DNA of 64,000 bases from Pseudomonas putida. GTDB taxonomy: Bacteria; Pseudomonadota; Gammaproteobacteria; Pseudomonadales; Pseudomonadaceae. Below the pieces are notes generated by a model, which was given only the letters and a program-made list of their open reading frames with translations, ran no database searches and had not been told where the DNA came from. This document shows positions 19,586-29,484 of this stretch, one piece after another. The translations under genes and the position numbers were made by a program. Within the stretch, counting starts at the first letter, position 1. Each line of letters starts with the position of its first letter. The stretch lies in NCBI RefSeq assembly GCF_016406145.1, contig NZ_CP066306.1, positions 62,001 to 126,000 of the forward strand. Direction: 5' to 3'.

Positions 19586-21232
19586 ATGCCATCAGCCGAT
19601 TCTGTCTTCGACTACGTTATCGTGGGTGCCGGTCCTGCCGGTTGCCTGCTGGCCAATCGGTTGTCCGCCGACCCGTCCTGCCGCGTATTGCTGCTGGAAG
19701 CCGGGGGCCGCGACAATTACCCCTGGATTCACATCCCCGTCGGTTACCTTTACTGCATCGGCAACCCCCGCACTGACTGGTGCTTCAAGACCGCGGCGCA
19801 AATCGGCCTGGGTGGTCGCAGCCTGGGTTACCCCCGGGGCAAGGTGCTGGGGGGCTGCTCATCGATCAACGGCATGATCTATATGCGTGGCCAGGCTGCG
19901 GACTATGACCATTGGGCCGAACAGGGCAATGACGGTTGGGCCTGGAAGGACGTGCTGCCGCTGTTCAAGGCCAGCGAAAATCACTTTGCAGGTGGCAGTG
20001 ATCACCATGGCGCCACTGGCGAATGGCGGGTGGAACGCCAGCGCTACAGTTGGCCGATCCTCGATGCATTCCGAGATGCCGCCGAGCAGAGCGGTATCGC
20101 CAAGGTCGATGACTTCAATACCGGCGACAACCAAGGCTGTGGATATTTTCAGGTCAACCAGCGCAGCGGTGTGCGCTGGAATGCATCCAAGGCTTTTTTA
20201 CGACCTGTGCATAACCGTTCCAACCTCACCGTGCTGACCGGCGTGCAGGTTGATCAAGTGCTGCTGAACAACACCCGCGCCCGCGCAGTGAGAGCATTTT
20301 GGCAAGGCGCCTGGCACGAGTTCGCTGCGCGCCGCGAGATCATCCTATGTGCAGGGGCGGTGGGTTCGCCCGGCATCCTGCAGCGCTCCGGCATTGGCCC
20401 GCGCACGCTGCTGGAAACGCTCGGCATCGGCGTACGGCACGATATGCCCGGTGTCGGTGGCAATCTGCAAGACCACCTGCAATTGCGCCTGATCTACCAG
20501 ATCCGCAACACCAGAACGCTCAACCAGATGGCCAACAGCCTGTGGGGCAAGATGGGTATGGGCCTGCGTTATCTCTACGACCGCAGCGGCCCGCTGGCCA
20601 TGGCGCCGAGCCAACTTGGGGCGTTCGTGCGGTCCAGCCCGGAGCAGCTCACCGCCAACCTGCAATACCACGTACAACCCCTGTCGCTGGAACGCTTCGG
20701 CGAGCCGCTGCACCGCTTCCCCGCCTTCACCGCTTCGGTGTGCAACCTGCGCCCTGCTAGCCGTGGGCGCATCGATATCCGTAGCTCGGACATGAACAGC
20801 GCGCCACTGATTGACCCCAACTACCTCAGCGACCCTCAAGACCTGCGCGTTGCCGCCGACGCCATCCGTATCACACGTCGCATCGTCCAGGCCCCTGCCC
20901 TCGCCGCTTTCGATCCTCAGGAATACCTGCCAGGCCCTGCCCTGCAAACCGAGGAGGACTTGTTCGAAGCGGCAGGCAAGATCGGCACCACCATCTTCCA
21001 TCCGGTCGGGACCTGCCGTATGGGCAGCGGCCCGCTGGACGTTGTGGATAACCAGCTGCGTGTACGCGGCATCCCCGGCCTGCGCGTGGCGGATGCTTCA
21101 ATCATGCCGCAGATCACCTCCGGCAATACCTGTTCACCCACCCTGATGATCGCCGAGAAGGCGGCCCAACTCATTCTCAAGGGAGCTGCTACCCAGACCT
21201 ACCTGAACGAAGACGCGTTACCGACGCCCTGA
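19586..21232 (+). CDS. GMC-family FAD oxidoreductase (choline dehydrogenase-like)
   Basis: A 548-aa GMC flavoenzyme. ADP-binding motif YVIVGAGPAGCLLANRLSA near residue 10, GMC signature 1 in GYPRGKVLGGCSSINGMIYM (about 85-105), signature 2 in GAVGSPGILQRSGIGP (about 255-270), and the active-site His in HPVGTCRMG near the C-terminus with a second base region SGNTCSPTLMIAEK. Start 19586 has GAGG nine bases upstream. It would oxidise a primary alcohol to an aldehyde using a membrane or soluble electron acceptor. Substrate not deducible; the next gene, an MFS carrier, may import it. Confidence 0.88.
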   Translation: MPSADSVFDYVIVGAGPAGCLLANRLSADPSCRVLLLEAGGRDNYPWIHIPVGYLYCIGNPRTDWCFKTAAQIGLGGRSLGYPRGKVLGGCSSINGMIYMRGQAADYDHWAEQGNDGWAWKDVLPLFKASENHFAGGSDHHGATGEWRVERQRYSWPILDAFRDAAEQSGIAKVDDFNTGDNQGCGYFQVNQRSGVRWNASKAFLRPVHNRSNLTVLTGVQVDQVLLNNTRARAVRAFWQGAWHEFAARREIILCAGAVGSPGILQRSGIGPRTLLETLGIGVRHDMPGVGGNLQDHLQLRLIYQIRNTRTLNQMANSLWGKMGMGLRYLYDRSGPLAMAPSQLGAFVRSSPEQLTANLQYHVQPLSLERFGEPLHRFPAFTASVCNLRPASRGRIDIRSSDMNSAPLIDPNYLSDPQDLRVAADAIRITRRIVQAPALAAFDPQEYLPGPALQTEEDLFEAAGKIGTTIFHPVGTCRMGSGPLDVVDNQLRVRGIPGLRVADASIMPQITSGNTCSPTLMIAEKAAQLILKGAATQTYLNEDALPTP

Positions 21233-21329
21233 CCCGGGTGCGTGCAGTACCGGCGGCTTGCGGTCAGAAGCTGCCGACAGTGGAACAACAAGAATAATCA
21301 CTGTGGCCTGCGGGCCGAGGACAGCAACG

Positions 21330-22949
21330 ATGTCGGATTACATCCAAGAGCAGGGGGCGACGGCGAGCAGCCCAAGCCGTCGTGAAGAACGCAAGATCAT
21401 TTTCGCGTCATCCCTCGGGACGGTTTTCGAGTGGTATGACTTTTTTCTCTACGGTGCGCTGGCGGCAGTGATCAGCAAGCAGTTCTTTGCTGGCGTCAAC
21501 GACACCACCGCTTTCATCTTCGCCCTGATGGCATTCGCCGCCGGCTTCCTGGTACGGCCCTTCGGCGCGCTGGTTTTCGGCCGGCTGGGTGACATGATCG
21601 GGCGAAAATACACCTTCCTGATCACCATCGTGCTGATGGGCTTGTCCACCTTCGCCGTTGGTTTACTGCCTACCTATGCAAGCATCGGTATTGCCGCGCC
21701 TATCATCCTGGTGGTACTGCGCATGCTGCAGGGGCTGGCGCTGGGGGGCGAGTATGGTGGCGCGGCGACGTATGTGGCCGAACACGCACCGCCCGGCAAG
21801 CGCGGCTTCCACACGGGCTTCATCCAGTCCACCGCTACCCTGGGGCTGCTGTTGTCGTTGCTGGTGGTGCTGGGCAGCCGCTACATCACCGGCGATCAGT
21901 TCGAAACCTGGGGCTGGCGCTTGCCGTTCCTGCTGTCGATCGTGCTGCTGGGCATTTCCACCTGGATCCGCATGAGCATGCACGAGTCGCCGGCCTTCGT
22001 GAAAATGAAGGCCCAGGGCAAGGTCAGCAAGTCGCCTATCCGCGAGTCGTTCACCTCTTGGCCAAACCTCAAGGTGGTGCTCACCGCACTATTCAGCATC
22101 AACGCCGGCCAGGCCGTGACGTTCTACACGGCGCAGTTCTACGTGCTGTTCTTCATGACCCAGATGCTCAAGATGGATCCGGCCCAGGCCAATACCTTGC
22201 TGATCATCAGCGTGGTGATCGGCGCGCCGTTCTTCGTATTCTTCGGCTGGCTGTCCGACCGCATCGGCCGCAAGCCTATCCTGATGCTCGGCCTGCTGCT
22301 GGCCACGGTGTTGTACTTCCCGCTGTTCAAGGCCCTCAGCCACTACGCCAACCCGCAGATCGACGCAGCGAGCCGTCAGGCGCCGATCGTGGTCACCGCT
22401 GACCCGCAAGGTTGTACCTTCCAGTTCGACCCGGTCGGCAAGGCGCGTTTCGACAGCCCGTGCGACAAGGTCAAGACCTTCCTGGTCAAACAGGGCCTGC
22501 CGTACAGCTCGGTGAATGTGGCGGGCAGCCAAGTGGTGGTGAACATTGGCGACAAGACCATCAACGGATTTGACGAAACAGCCATGCGCACAGCCATCGA
22601 GCAGGCAGGCTACCCGGCCAAGGCGGATCCGTCGCAGGTCAACCAGGTGATGGTGGTGGTGTTGATCGTTGCAATGATCCTGATCGCAACCATGACCTAT
22701 GGGCCGCTGGCGGCGGTAATGGTGGAGCTGTTCCCGACGCGTATCCGCTATACGTCTATGTCGCTGCCCTATCACATTGGCAATGGCTGGTTTGGCGGTT
22801 TCCTGCCCACGGTTTCGTTCGCGCTGGTGGTGTACACCGGGGATATCTTCTACGGCTTGTGGTACCCGGTGTTGGTAACCGGGATCAGCCTGGTGGTGGG
22901 AATCTTCTGCCTGAAAGAAACCAGGGATGTGGATATCGACAAGGTCTGA
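21330..22949 (+). CDS. MFS transporter, metabolite:H+ symporter (MHS) type, with a periplasmic insertion
   Basis: A 539-aa carrier, longer than the ~430-450 aa usual for ProP/ShiA-type MHS proteins. It has the family marks FEWYDFFLYG in helix 1, GRLGDMIGRKYTFLITI in loop 2-3 and LQGLALGGEYGGAATYVAEH in helix 4. The extra length is a soluble segment of about 90 residues between helices in the C-terminal half (from about GCTFQFDPVGKARFDSPCDK to the YPAKADPSQVNQ region), with two cysteines. GAGG precedes the ATG. Same strand as the GMC gene, 97 bp downstream, ended by a terminator; the pair likely imports and oxidises one substrate. Confidence 0.88.
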   Translation: MSDYIQEQGATASSPSRREERKIIFASSLGTVFEWYDFFLYGALAAVISKQFFAGVNDTTAFIFALMAFAAGFLVRPFGALVFGRLGDMIGRKYTFLITIVLMGLSTFAVGLLPTYASIGIAAPIILVVLRMLQGLALGGEYGGAATYVAEHAPPGKRGFHTGFIQSTATLGLLLSLLVVLGSRYITGDQFETWGWRLPFLLSIVLLGISTWIRMSMHESPAFVKMKAQGKVSKSPIRESFTSWPNLKVVLTALFSINAGQAVTFYTAQFYVLFFMTQMLKMDPAQANTLLIISVVIGAPFFVFFGWLSDRIGRKPILMLGLLLATVLYFPLFKALSHYANPQIDAASRQAPIVVTADPQGCTFQFDPVGKARFDSPCDKVKTFLVKQGLPYSSVNVAGSQVVVNIGDKTINGFDETAMRTAIEQAGYPAKADPSQVNQVMVVVLIVAMILIATMTYGPLAAVMVELFPTRIRYTSMSLPYHIGNGWFGGFLPTVSFALVVYTGDIFYGLWYPVLVTGISLVVGIFCLKETRDVDIDKV

Positions 22950-22969
22950 TGATGTCTTGATGCCATAAA

Positions 22970-22994
22970 AAAACCGGCTGTAAAAGCCGGTTTT
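22970..22994 (+). terminator. Terminator of the GMC-MFS unit
   Basis: AAAACCGGCT-GTAAA-AGCCGGTTTT, a 10-bp stem with a T4 end and flanking A tract, 20 bp past the MFS stop. The next 130 bp (to 23126) is AT-rich with a perfect DnaA-box 9-mer at 23113 and no gene. Confidence 0.88.
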
Positions 22995-23126
22995 CTTATG
23001 CCTCAAAAAAACTTATGCACGTTTTTCAGAAAAATGTCATACACAAAAATAAATAGCAAATTCATATACTTAGCTATCACTTGTGGCATTTCGTCCAAAA
23101 ATTGCTAACAAGTTATCCACAGATCG

Positions 23127-23897
23127 TCAGGCAATCCGCTCGTGTGGTTTTTCATCTACCGGTGGCAACGAGCCCATGCGCCGCTGAGTCGTTTCGTTCC
23201 AGGCCGCGGCACGGTCATTCAGCTCTGCAATGGCACGCGGGCCGGTGCCATTGGCATACATTGGCTCCCCGATTACCACCTCAATGGTGCCAGAGCGCTT
23301 GCCCCACCCCGATTTGGGCCAGTACTTGCCGGCGTTATGCGCAATCGGCAGCACTGGCAGCCCGGCGTTTACCGCCAGCGCGGTACCGCCACGGGAAAAC
23401 TTGCCCACGGTGCCAAAGGGTACCCGAGTACCTTCCGGGAAGATCAGCACCCAGACCTTCTGCTTGAGCAATTCGTCACCCTTGCTCGCCACTTGGCGCA
23501 ATGCTTCCTTGGGGTTATCGCGGTTGATCGCGATCGGCCGCAGCATGGCCATGGCCCAGCCAAAGAACGGCACGTACAGCAGTTCACGCTTGAGCACCTG
23601 GCTCAATGGCGAGAAATAGGCTGACAGGAAGAACGTCTCCCAAGTGCTCTGGTGGTTGGACAGGATCACACAAGGCTCTTTCGGCACGTTCTCGGCACCG
23701 GTGACTTTGTAGTGGATACCCAGAATCACCCGGGCCAGCAGCACGGCAAAACGGCACCAGTAGACGTTGATGAAGCGGTAGCGCTTATGAAACGGCAAAA
23801 ATGGCGCGATAAAAAAGCTCAGCGAGCACCACAGCAGCGAACTGGTGCCCAGCAGCAGGTAAAAAAGAAAGATTCTGATCGCCTGCAGGATCGACAT
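23127..23897 (-). CDS. 1-acyl-sn-glycerol-3-phosphate acyltransferase (PlsC family)
   Basis: A 256-aa inner-membrane acyltransferase that acylates lysophosphatidic acid or a related lysophospholipid. N-terminal hydrophobic helices (FLFYLLLGTSSLLWCSLSFF) are followed by the catalytic motif SNHQSTWETF; the family pattern is NHxxxxD and here the acidic position is Glu. FFGWAMAMLRPIAINRD and FPEGTRVPFG are motifs II and III. Start 23897 gives the usual N-terminus MSILQAIRIF. It follows gmhB and glyQS on the same strand (60 bp gap after gmhB), an arrangement common in Pseudomonas. Confidence 0.9.
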   Translation of the reverse strand: MSILQAIRIFLFYLLLGTSSLLWCSLSFFIAPFLPFHKRYRFINVYWCRFAVLLARVILGIHYKVTGAENVPKEPCVILSNHQSTWETFFLSAYFSPLSQVLKRELLYVPFFGWAMAMLRPIAINRDNPKEALRQVASKGDELLKQKVWVLIFPEGTRVPFGTVGKFSRGGTALAVNAGLPVLPIAHNAGKYWPKSGWGKRSGTIEVVIGEPMYANGTGPRAIAELNDRAAAWNETTQRRMGSLPPVDEKPHERIA

Positions 23898-23957
23898 AGT
23901 GGCATGTACCGTTGCGGGCTTGCCCGCCTGATAAAAATGCGCCCTTGGGCGCATTGT

Positions 23958-24485
23958 TTAAATTAGTTCTCTGGCGATAGCTGCCAGATCGTCGAAAATC
24001 AGTGTGGTTTGCGCAACACCCTTTTCAAGCGTCCGCTCGCCTTTGCCGGTTTTCACCAGCACCGGTTGTGCACCGACGGCCAGGGCGGCCTCCAGGTCAC
24101 CTTTACTGTCGCCGACAAACCATACGCCGCGCAGGTCGGCCTGATAATGGTCGGCGATTGCCCGCAGCATGCCGGGCTTGGGCTTACGGCAGTCACAACC
24201 CTCGTCCGGCCCATGCGGGCAATACACGATGTAGCCGACTTCGCCGCCTTGCTCTGCCACCAGCGTGCGCAGACGCGCATGCATGGCTTCGAGGGTTGCC
24301 AGCGAATAATAGCCACGGGCAATGCCGGACTGGTTGGTGGCCACAGCCACCGTCCAGCCCGCTTTGCTCAACTGCGCGATGGCCTCGATCGAACCGGGGA
24401 TCGGGATCCACTCCTCCAGCGACTTGATGTAGGCGTCGGAGTCCTGGTTGATTACCCCGTCACGATCGAGAATCAGCAGTTTCAA
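23958..24485 (-). CDS. gmhB: D-glycero-beta-D-manno-heptose-1,7-bisphosphate 7-phosphatase
   Basis: A 175-aa HAD phosphatase of the ADP-heptose (LPS inner core) pathway. HAD motif I is DRDGVIN at residues 7-13, motif II ATNQSGIARG, the structural zinc loop is CPHGPDEGCDCRKPKPG, and motif III/IV FVGDSKGDLEAA. It starts three bases after glyS ends and so is co-transcribed with glyQS. Confidence 0.93.
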   Translation of the reverse strand: MKLLILDRDGVINQDSDAYIKSLEEWIPIPGSIEAIAQLSKAGWTVAVATNQSGIARGYYSLATLEAMHARLRTLVAEQGGEVGYIVYCPHGPDEGCDCRKPKPGMLRAIADHYQADLRGVWFVGDSKGDLEAALAVGAQPVLVKTGKGERTLEKGVAQTTLIFDDLAAIARELI

Positions 24486-24488
24486 GGC

Positions 24489-26540
24489 TTACCCCAGCAG
24501 CGAAATGTCGGCAACGCCCAGGAACAGGCCGCGCAGGCGGCTGAGCAGGGCATAACGGTTGGCGCGAACCTTGGCGTCCTCGGCGTTGACCATCACTGCC
24601 TCGAAGAAGGCGTCGACCGGGTCACGCAGGGCCGCCAGGCGGGCCAGCGATTCGCTGTACTGACGTGCGGCTGCCATCGGTTGCACAGCCTGGTCGGCCT
24701 GCTGGATGGCCGAATACAGCGAGAACTCGTTGGCGTTGTCGAAGTACTTCGGCTCGACCTGTTCGGCAATGGCGCCTTCGGCTTTGCTCAGCAGGTTCGA
24801 CACACGCTTGTTCACTGCGGCCAGCGCCTCGGCTTCCGGCAGCTTGCGGAAGGCCTGCACGGCCTGCACGCGCTGGTCGAAGTCCAAGGCAGAACCCGGC
24901 TTCAGGGCACGTACCGACAGGTAGGTGGCAACGTCGATGCCTTCGTCTTCATAGCGCGCACGCAGGCGGTCGAAGATGAACTCCAGCACCTGCTCGGCCA
25001 GGCCGGCGGCCTTGACCTTGGCACCGAACTGCTTGACTGCGAACTCGACCGCAGGGGTCAGGTCCAGGTCCAGTTGCTTCTCGATCAGGATACGCAGCAC
25101 GCCCAGGGCCGCGCGGCGCAAGGCGTACGGGTCTTTGCTGCCGGTGGGCAGCATGCCGATGCCGAAGATACCGACCAGGGTGTCGAGTTTGTCGGCGATG
25201 GCCACCGCAGCACCGGTCAGGGTCTGCGGCAGCTCGGCGCCAGCACCGCGCGGCATGTACTGCTCGTTCAGCGCCAAGGCGACGTCTTGCGGTTCGCCGT
25301 CGTTGAGCGCGTAGTAGTAACCGGCAACGCCCTGCATCTCTGGGAATTCGCCGACCATTTCGGTGGCCAGGTCGCACTTGGACAGCAGCCCGGCACGGCC
25401 AGCGCGCTGGGCGTCACCGCCGATCAGCGGAGCAATGTACGCGGCAAGCCGGGATACGCGCTCGGCCTTGTCGTAGACGGTGCCCAACTGCGCCTGGAAG
25501 ACTACGTTCTTCAGGCGTTCGTTGAAGGTTTCGAGCGGCTGCTTCTTGTCCTGCTTGAAGAAGAACTCGGCGTCGGTCAGGCGCGGGCGCACGACTTTCT
25601 CGTTACCCGAGACGATCTGCTTGGGGTCACGGCTTTCGACGTTGGCCACGGTAATGAAGCGCGGCAGCAGCTTGCCTTCGCTGTCCAGCAGGCAGAAGTA
25701 CTTCTGGTTGTCCTGCATGGTGGTGATCAAGGCTTCCTGCGGCACCTCGAGGAAACGCTCCTCGAACGAGCACACCAGCGGTACCGGCCACTCGACCAGC
25801 GCAGTCACCTCATCCAGCAGCGCTGGCGGCACGATCGCAGTACCTTCCTGCTGCATTGCCAGTTCGGTGGTGCGCTTGGCAATCAGTTCGCGGCGCTCGG
25901 CGAAGTCGGCCAGCACGTAGGCTTTGCGCAGGTCTTCGACGTAGTTGGCCGGGGTGGTGATGACCACGTTTTGCGGATGGTGGAAGCGGTGCCCACGGGA
26001 TTCACGGCCTGCCTGCTGCGACAGGATGGTGCAGTCGACGACCTGATCGCCCAGCAGCATCACCAGCCACTGGGTCGGGCGTACGAACTCTTCACGGCTG
26101 GCGGCCCAGCGCATGCGCTTGGGGATCGGCAGGTCGTTGAGCGAATCTTCGACGATGGTCGGCAGCAGGCTGGCGGTGGCCTTGCCCGGGATATGCTGGG
26201 AGAAGCGCAGCTTGGCGCCACTCTGGTCGATTTCCGACAGCTCTACCCCGCATTTCTTGGCAAAGCCCAAGGCAGCCTGGGTCGGCTCGCCGTCCTTGAA
26301 GGCAGCCTGCAGGGGCGGGCCGTCGATATTGATGCTGCGGTCAGGCTGCTGTACATCCAGCTGGCGAATCAGCACGGCCAGACGACGCGGCGCGGCGTAC
26401 ACCTGTTTACCGGTGTAGTTCAGGCCTGCGGCCTGCAGGCCTTTTTCGATGCCGGCCAGGAAGGCGTCACCAAGGGTGGCCAGGGCTTTGGGTGGCAGCT
26501 CTTCGGTGCCCAGTTCTACCAGGAAATCTTGAGCACTCAT
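24489..26540 (-). CDS. glyS: Glycyl-tRNA synthetase beta subunit
   Basis: A 683-aa protein starting [20 protein letters not shown], the invariant N-terminus of bacterial GlyS. It contains the HD-like and B-domains ([33 protein letters not shown] [15 protein letters not shown]) and a C-terminal anticodon-binding domain ending [15 protein letters not shown]. It pairs with GlyQ in an alpha2beta2 enzyme that charges tRNA-Gly. Its ATG overlaps the glyQ stop by 4 bp. Confidence 0.97.
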   Translation of the reverse strand: MSAQDFLVELGTEELPPKALATLGDAFLAGIEKGLQAAGLNYTGKQVYAAPRRLAVLIRQLDVQQPDRSINIDGPPLQAAFKDGEPTQAALGFAKKCGVELSEIDQSGAKLRFSQHIPGKATASLLPTIVEDSLNDLPIPKRMRWAASREEFVRPTQWLVMLLGDQVVDCTILSQQAGRESRGHRFHHPQNVVITTPANYVEDLRKAYVLADFAERRELIAKRTTELAMQQEGTAIVPPALLDEVTALVEWPVPLVCSFEERFLEVPQEALITTMQDNQKYFCLLDSEGKLLPRFITVANVESRDPKQIVSGNEKVVRPRLTDAEFFFKQDKKQPLETFNERLKNVVFQAQLGTVYDKAERVSRLAAYIAPLIGGDAQRAGRAGLLSKCDLATEMVGEFPEMQGVAGYYYALNDGEPQDVALALNEQYMPRGAGAELPQTLTGAAVAIADKLDTLVGIFGIGMLPTGSKDPYALRRAALGVLRILIEKQLDLDLTPAVEFAVKQFGAKVKAAGLAEQVLEFIFDRLRARYEDEGIDVATYLSVRALKPGSALDFDQRVQAVQAFRKLPEAEALAAVNKRVSNLLSKAEGAIAEQVEPKYFDNANEFSLYSAIQQADQAVQPMAAARQYSESLARLAALRDPVDAFFEAVMVNAEDAKVRANRYALLSRLRGLFLGVADISLLG

Positions 26541-27484
26541 TGTGCAGCCTCCAGCTTCGCCAACACTTCGTCACGCAGTTCAGGGGTAGCCATCGGGAAG
26601 CCCAGGCGTGCACGGGCTTGCAGATAGCTTTGCGCCACGTCCCGGGCCAGGGTACGTACGCGCAGGATGTAACGCTGGCGCTCGGTCACCGAGATGGCGC
26701 GACGGGCGTCGAGCAGGTTGAAGGTGTGCGAGGCCTTGAGCACCATTTCATAGGTCGGCAGCGGCAGGTCCAGCTTGATCAGGCGGTTGGCTTCGCTTTC
26801 GTAGAAGTCGAACAGCTCGAACAGTTTCTCGACGTTGGCGTGCTCGAAGTTGTAGGTCGACTGCTCCACCTCGTTCTGGTGGAACACGTCGCCGTAGGTG
26901 ACCTTGCCGAACGGGCCGTCGGCCCAGACCAGGTCGTACACCGAGTCGACACCCTGGATGTACATGGCCAGGCGCTCCAGGCCGTAGGTGATTTCACCGG
27001 TGACCGGGTAGCACTCGATGCCGCCTACTTGCTGGAAGTAAGTGAACTGGGTCACTTCCATACCGTTGAGCCAGATTTCCCAGCCCAGGCCCCAGGCGCC
27101 CAGGGTCGGCGATTCCCAGTTGTCTTCGACGAAACGGATATCGTGGACCAGCGGATCCAGGCCGATGGCTTTCAGCGAGCCGAGGTACAGCTCCTGGAAG
27201 TTGGCCGGGTTGGGCTTGAGCACCACCTGGAACTGGTAGTAGTGCTGCAGGCGGTTGGGGTTTTCGCCATACCGCCCGTCGGCAGGGCGACGGCTGGGCT
27301 GCACGTAGGCGGCGTTCCAGGTTTCTGGGCCGACGGCGCGCAGGAATGTAGCGGTATGGAAAGTGCCGGCGCCTACTTCCATATCGTAGGGCTGAAGCAC
27401 CACACAACCTTGAGCTGCCCAGTAATTCTGCAGGGCGAGGATCAGGTCTTGGAAGGTACGCACGGCTGGCGTAGGCTGGCTCAC
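26537..27484 (-). CDS. glyQ: Glycyl-tRNA synthetase alpha subunit
   Basis: A 315-aa catalytic class II subunit with [19 protein letters not shown], motif-rich [20 protein letters not shown] and [19 protein letters not shown]. Start taken at the GTG 27484 (MSQPTPAV), which has AGGTGA six bases upstream and gives the usual length; a GTG three codons earlier is possible. First gene of glyQ-glyS-gmhB-plsC; divergent from tag. Confidence 0.96.
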   Translation of the reverse strand: MSQPTPAVRTFQDLILALQNYWAAQGCVVLQPYDMEVGAGTFHTATFLRAVGPETWNAAYVQPSRRPADGRYGENPNRLQHYYQFQVVLKPNPANFQELYLGSLKAIGLDPLVHDIRFVEDNWESPTLGAWGLGWEIWLNGMEVTQFTYFQQVGGIECYPVTGEITYGLERLAMYIQGVDSVYDLVWADGPFGKVTYGDVFHQNEVEQSTYNFEHANVEKLFELFDFYESEANRLIKLDLPLPTYEMVLKASHTFNLLDARRAISVTERQRYILRVRTLARDVAQSYLQARARLGFPMATPELRDEVLAKLEAAQ

Positions 27485-27567
27485 GAAATTCACCTGTATC
27501 TGGGGATGCGGATGTAAAGAGCGGGAGTATAACCTGATTCGCCTCGCCCTCTACTCATTGGAGCCTT

Positions 27568-28119
27568 ATGCCACGCTGCTTTTGGTGTACCGACGATCCG
27601 TTGTACCAGGCCTACCACGACCAGGAATGGGGAACACCGCAGCGTGATCCGGCGTTGCTGTTCGAGATGCTTTTGCTCGAAGGGTTCCAGGCGGGGCTAT
27701 CATGGATCACCGTCTTGCGTAAACGCGAGCGCTATCGCGAGGTGCTGCATGGCTTCGACCCGGTGAAGCTTTCGCAGATGAGCGATGAGCGCATCGAAGA
27801 GCTGATGCTCGATGCCGGCATCATCCGCAACCGCCTCAAGCTCAAGGCTGTCCGGCGCAATGCGCAGGCGTGGCTGGCTGTGGATAACCCGGCCGAGTGG
27901 CTCTGGTCGTTCGTCGGCGGCGAGCCGAAGATCAACCATTTCAGTGCCCGAAGCGAAGTGCCGGCGGTCACCGACGAGGCCAAGGCGATGAGCAAGGCGT
28001 TGCAAAAAGCCGGCTTTACATTCGTCGGCCCGACCATCTGCTACGCATTCATGCAGGCTACCGGCATGGTCATGGACCACACCACCGATTGTGATCGTTA
28101 CGCCGCCTTGCTGCGCTGA
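27568..28119 (+). CDS. tag: 3-methyladenine DNA glycosylase I
   Basis: A 183-aa base-excision repair enzyme removing 3-methyladenine. It shows RCFWCTDDPLYQAYHDQEWG at the N-terminus (Cys, His zinc ligands), the catalytic region FEMLLLEGFQAGLSWITVL, and the C-terminal zinc pair in DHTTDC. GGAGCC precedes the ATG. Followed 41 bp later by the lpxL-like gene. Confidence 0.95.
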   Translation: MPRCFWCTDDPLYQAYHDQEWGTPQRDPALLFEMLLLEGFQAGLSWITVLRKRERYREVLHGFDPVKLSQMSDERIEELMLDAGIIRNRLKLKAVRRNAQAWLAVDNPAEWLWSFVGGEPKINHFSARSEVPAVTDEAKAMSKALQKAGFTFVGPTICYAFMQATGMVMDHTTDCDRYAALLR

Positions 28120-28160
28120 GGGGTTACAATGCGCGCCTTGCTGAAATAAGGAATTGGCCT

Positions 28161-29048
28161 GTGGAAAAGTTCAAGGGCGCCCTGATGGTCGGGGTGCTGC
28201 GTCTGTTTGCCAAGCTGCCCTGGGGCGCGGTACAGCGCGTCGGTGCCGGGATCGGCTGGCTGATGTGGAAAGTACCCAACGGTTCGCGCAATGTCGTGCG
28301 CATCAATCTCGCCAAGTGCTTCCCTGAGATGGACCCGGTCGAGCGCGAGCAACTGGTCGGCCGGGCGCTGAGAGATATCGGCAAATCCTTTGTCGAAAGT
28401 GCCTGTGCCTGGATCTGGCCGCCACAGCGTTCGCTTGAGCTGGTCAAGGAAGTGCACGGCCTGGAAGTGCTGGAGCAGGCCTTGGCCTCAGGCAAGGGTG
28501 TGGTCGGCATCACCAGCCACCTGGGTAATTGGGAAGTGCTCAACCACTTCTACTGCAACCAGTGCAAACCGATCATCTTCTACCGCCCGCCGAAGCTCAA
28601 GGCCGTGGATGACCTGCTGCGTGAACAGCGTGTGCAGATGGGCAACCGCGTGGCGCCTTCGACCAAGGAAGGCATCCTCAGCGTGATCAAGGAAGTGCGC
28701 CGCGGTGGGCAGGTGGGGATTCCCGCCGACCCGGAGCCGGCGGAATCGGCCGGTGTGTTCGTGCCGTTTCTGGGCACCCAGGCGCTGACCAGCAAGTTCG
28801 TGCCGAACATGCTGGCCGGTGGCAAGGCGGTGGGGGTGTTCCTGCATGCCCTGCGCTTGCCGGATGGCTCGGGCTTCAAGGTGTTTCTGGAGGCTGCGCC
28901 AGAAGAGATGTACAGCACGGATGTGAACGTGTCGGCGGCGGCCATGAGCAAGGTGGTCGAGCGTTATGTGCGCGAATACCCGAGCCAGTACATGTGGAGC
29001 ATGAAGCGCTTCAAGAAGCGCCCGCCTGGCGAGGCGCGCTGGTACTGA
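28161..29048 (+). CDS. Lipid A biosynthesis acyltransferase (LpxL/HtrB family)
   Basis: A 295-aa inner-membrane enzyme that transfers a secondary acyl chain to lipid A. The HX4E catalytic motif is in TSHLGNWEVLNHF (about residues 113-125), with the conserved DPEPAESAGVFVPFLG segment downstream and a C-terminal QYMWSMKRFKKRPPGE. Start GTG at 28161 (MEKFKGALMVG) with AAGGAA upstream. Acyl specificity cannot be told. Confidence 0.92.
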   Translation: MEKFKGALMVGVLRLFAKLPWGAVQRVGAGIGWLMWKVPNGSRNVVRINLAKCFPEMDPVEREQLVGRALRDIGKSFVESACAWIWPPQRSLELVKEVHGLEVLEQALASGKGVVGITSHLGNWEVLNHFYCNQCKPIIFYRPPKLKAVDDLLREQRVQMGNRVAPSTKEGILSVIKEVRRGGQVGIPADPEPAESAGVFVPFLGTQALTSKFVPNMLAGGKAVGVFLHALRLPDGSGFKVFLEAAPEEMYSTDVNVSAAAMSKVVERYVREYPSQYMWSMKRFKKRPPGEARWY

Positions 29049-29055
29049 GATTTTT

Positions 29056-29075
29056 GGGGCGCCTTGCGCCCCTTT
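29056..29075 (+). terminator. Terminator of the lpxL-like gene
   Basis: GGGGCG-N5-CGCCCC followed by TTT eight bases past the stop; modest stem, weak T tract. Confidence 0.6.
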
Positions 29076-29117
29076 CCCCACAGCTACCCCGCTGCTCTCA
29101 AGCTCAGGGCAAACCCA

Positions 29118-29158
29118 GTGGGAGCCGGCTTGCCGGCGATGGGCTGCAAAGCAGCCCC
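29118..29158. repeat. REP element
   Basis: GTGGGAGCCGGCTTGCCGGC then GATGGGCTGCAAAGCAGCCCC: the Pseudomonas REP palindrome plus a second small stem (GGGCTGC-AAA-GCAGCCC). Lies between convergent genes. Confidence 0.85.
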
Positions 29159-29164
29159 GGCATT

Positions 29165-29473
29165 TCAGGCTTTATTCAGCTTCTTGAGAAACACCGCCAT
29201 CTCTTTCTCGGCCTGCTTGTCCCCATGGGCCTGCGCCGCCACGATCCCGTCTTCCCAGGCCTTGCGCGCCGCCGTCAGGTCGCCCTGCAGTTGATACGCC
29301 TTGCCGAGCAGCTTCCACGCTGCCGAATACTTGGGGTCCTGTTCCACGCAACGGGCCAGGTGCACTGCCGCTTCGGCGCCGTTGCCCTCGTCCAGCCAGG
29401 CCTTGCCCAGGCCGAACCGTAGCAGCGGGTTATCCACACCCTTGGCGAGCATCTTCTCCAGCGATTCGCGCAT
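29165..29473 (-). CDS. Small tetratricopeptide-repeat protein
   Basis: A 102-aa protein made of two to three TPR helices pairs: NPLLRFGLGKAWLDEGNGAE, HLARCVEQDPKYSAAWKLLG and KAYQLQGDLTAARKAWEDGI. No signal peptide. TPRs mediate protein contacts; partner unknown. It lies 11 bp downstream of trkA on the same strand and may be co-transcribed with it. Confidence 0.88.
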   Translation of the reverse strand: MRESLEKMLAKGVDNPLLRFGLGKAWLDEGNGAEAAVHLARCVEQDPKYSAAWKLLGKAYQLQGDLTAARKAWEDGIVAAQAHGDKQAEKEMAVFLKKLNKA

Positions 29474-29484
29474 GCCCGCCTCCC

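Noticed and set aside
24009-26627. 872-codon plus-strand frame across gmhB and glyS
   Set aside because: Antisense shadow of glyS/gmhB; His/Gln/Val-rich composition typical of such frames.
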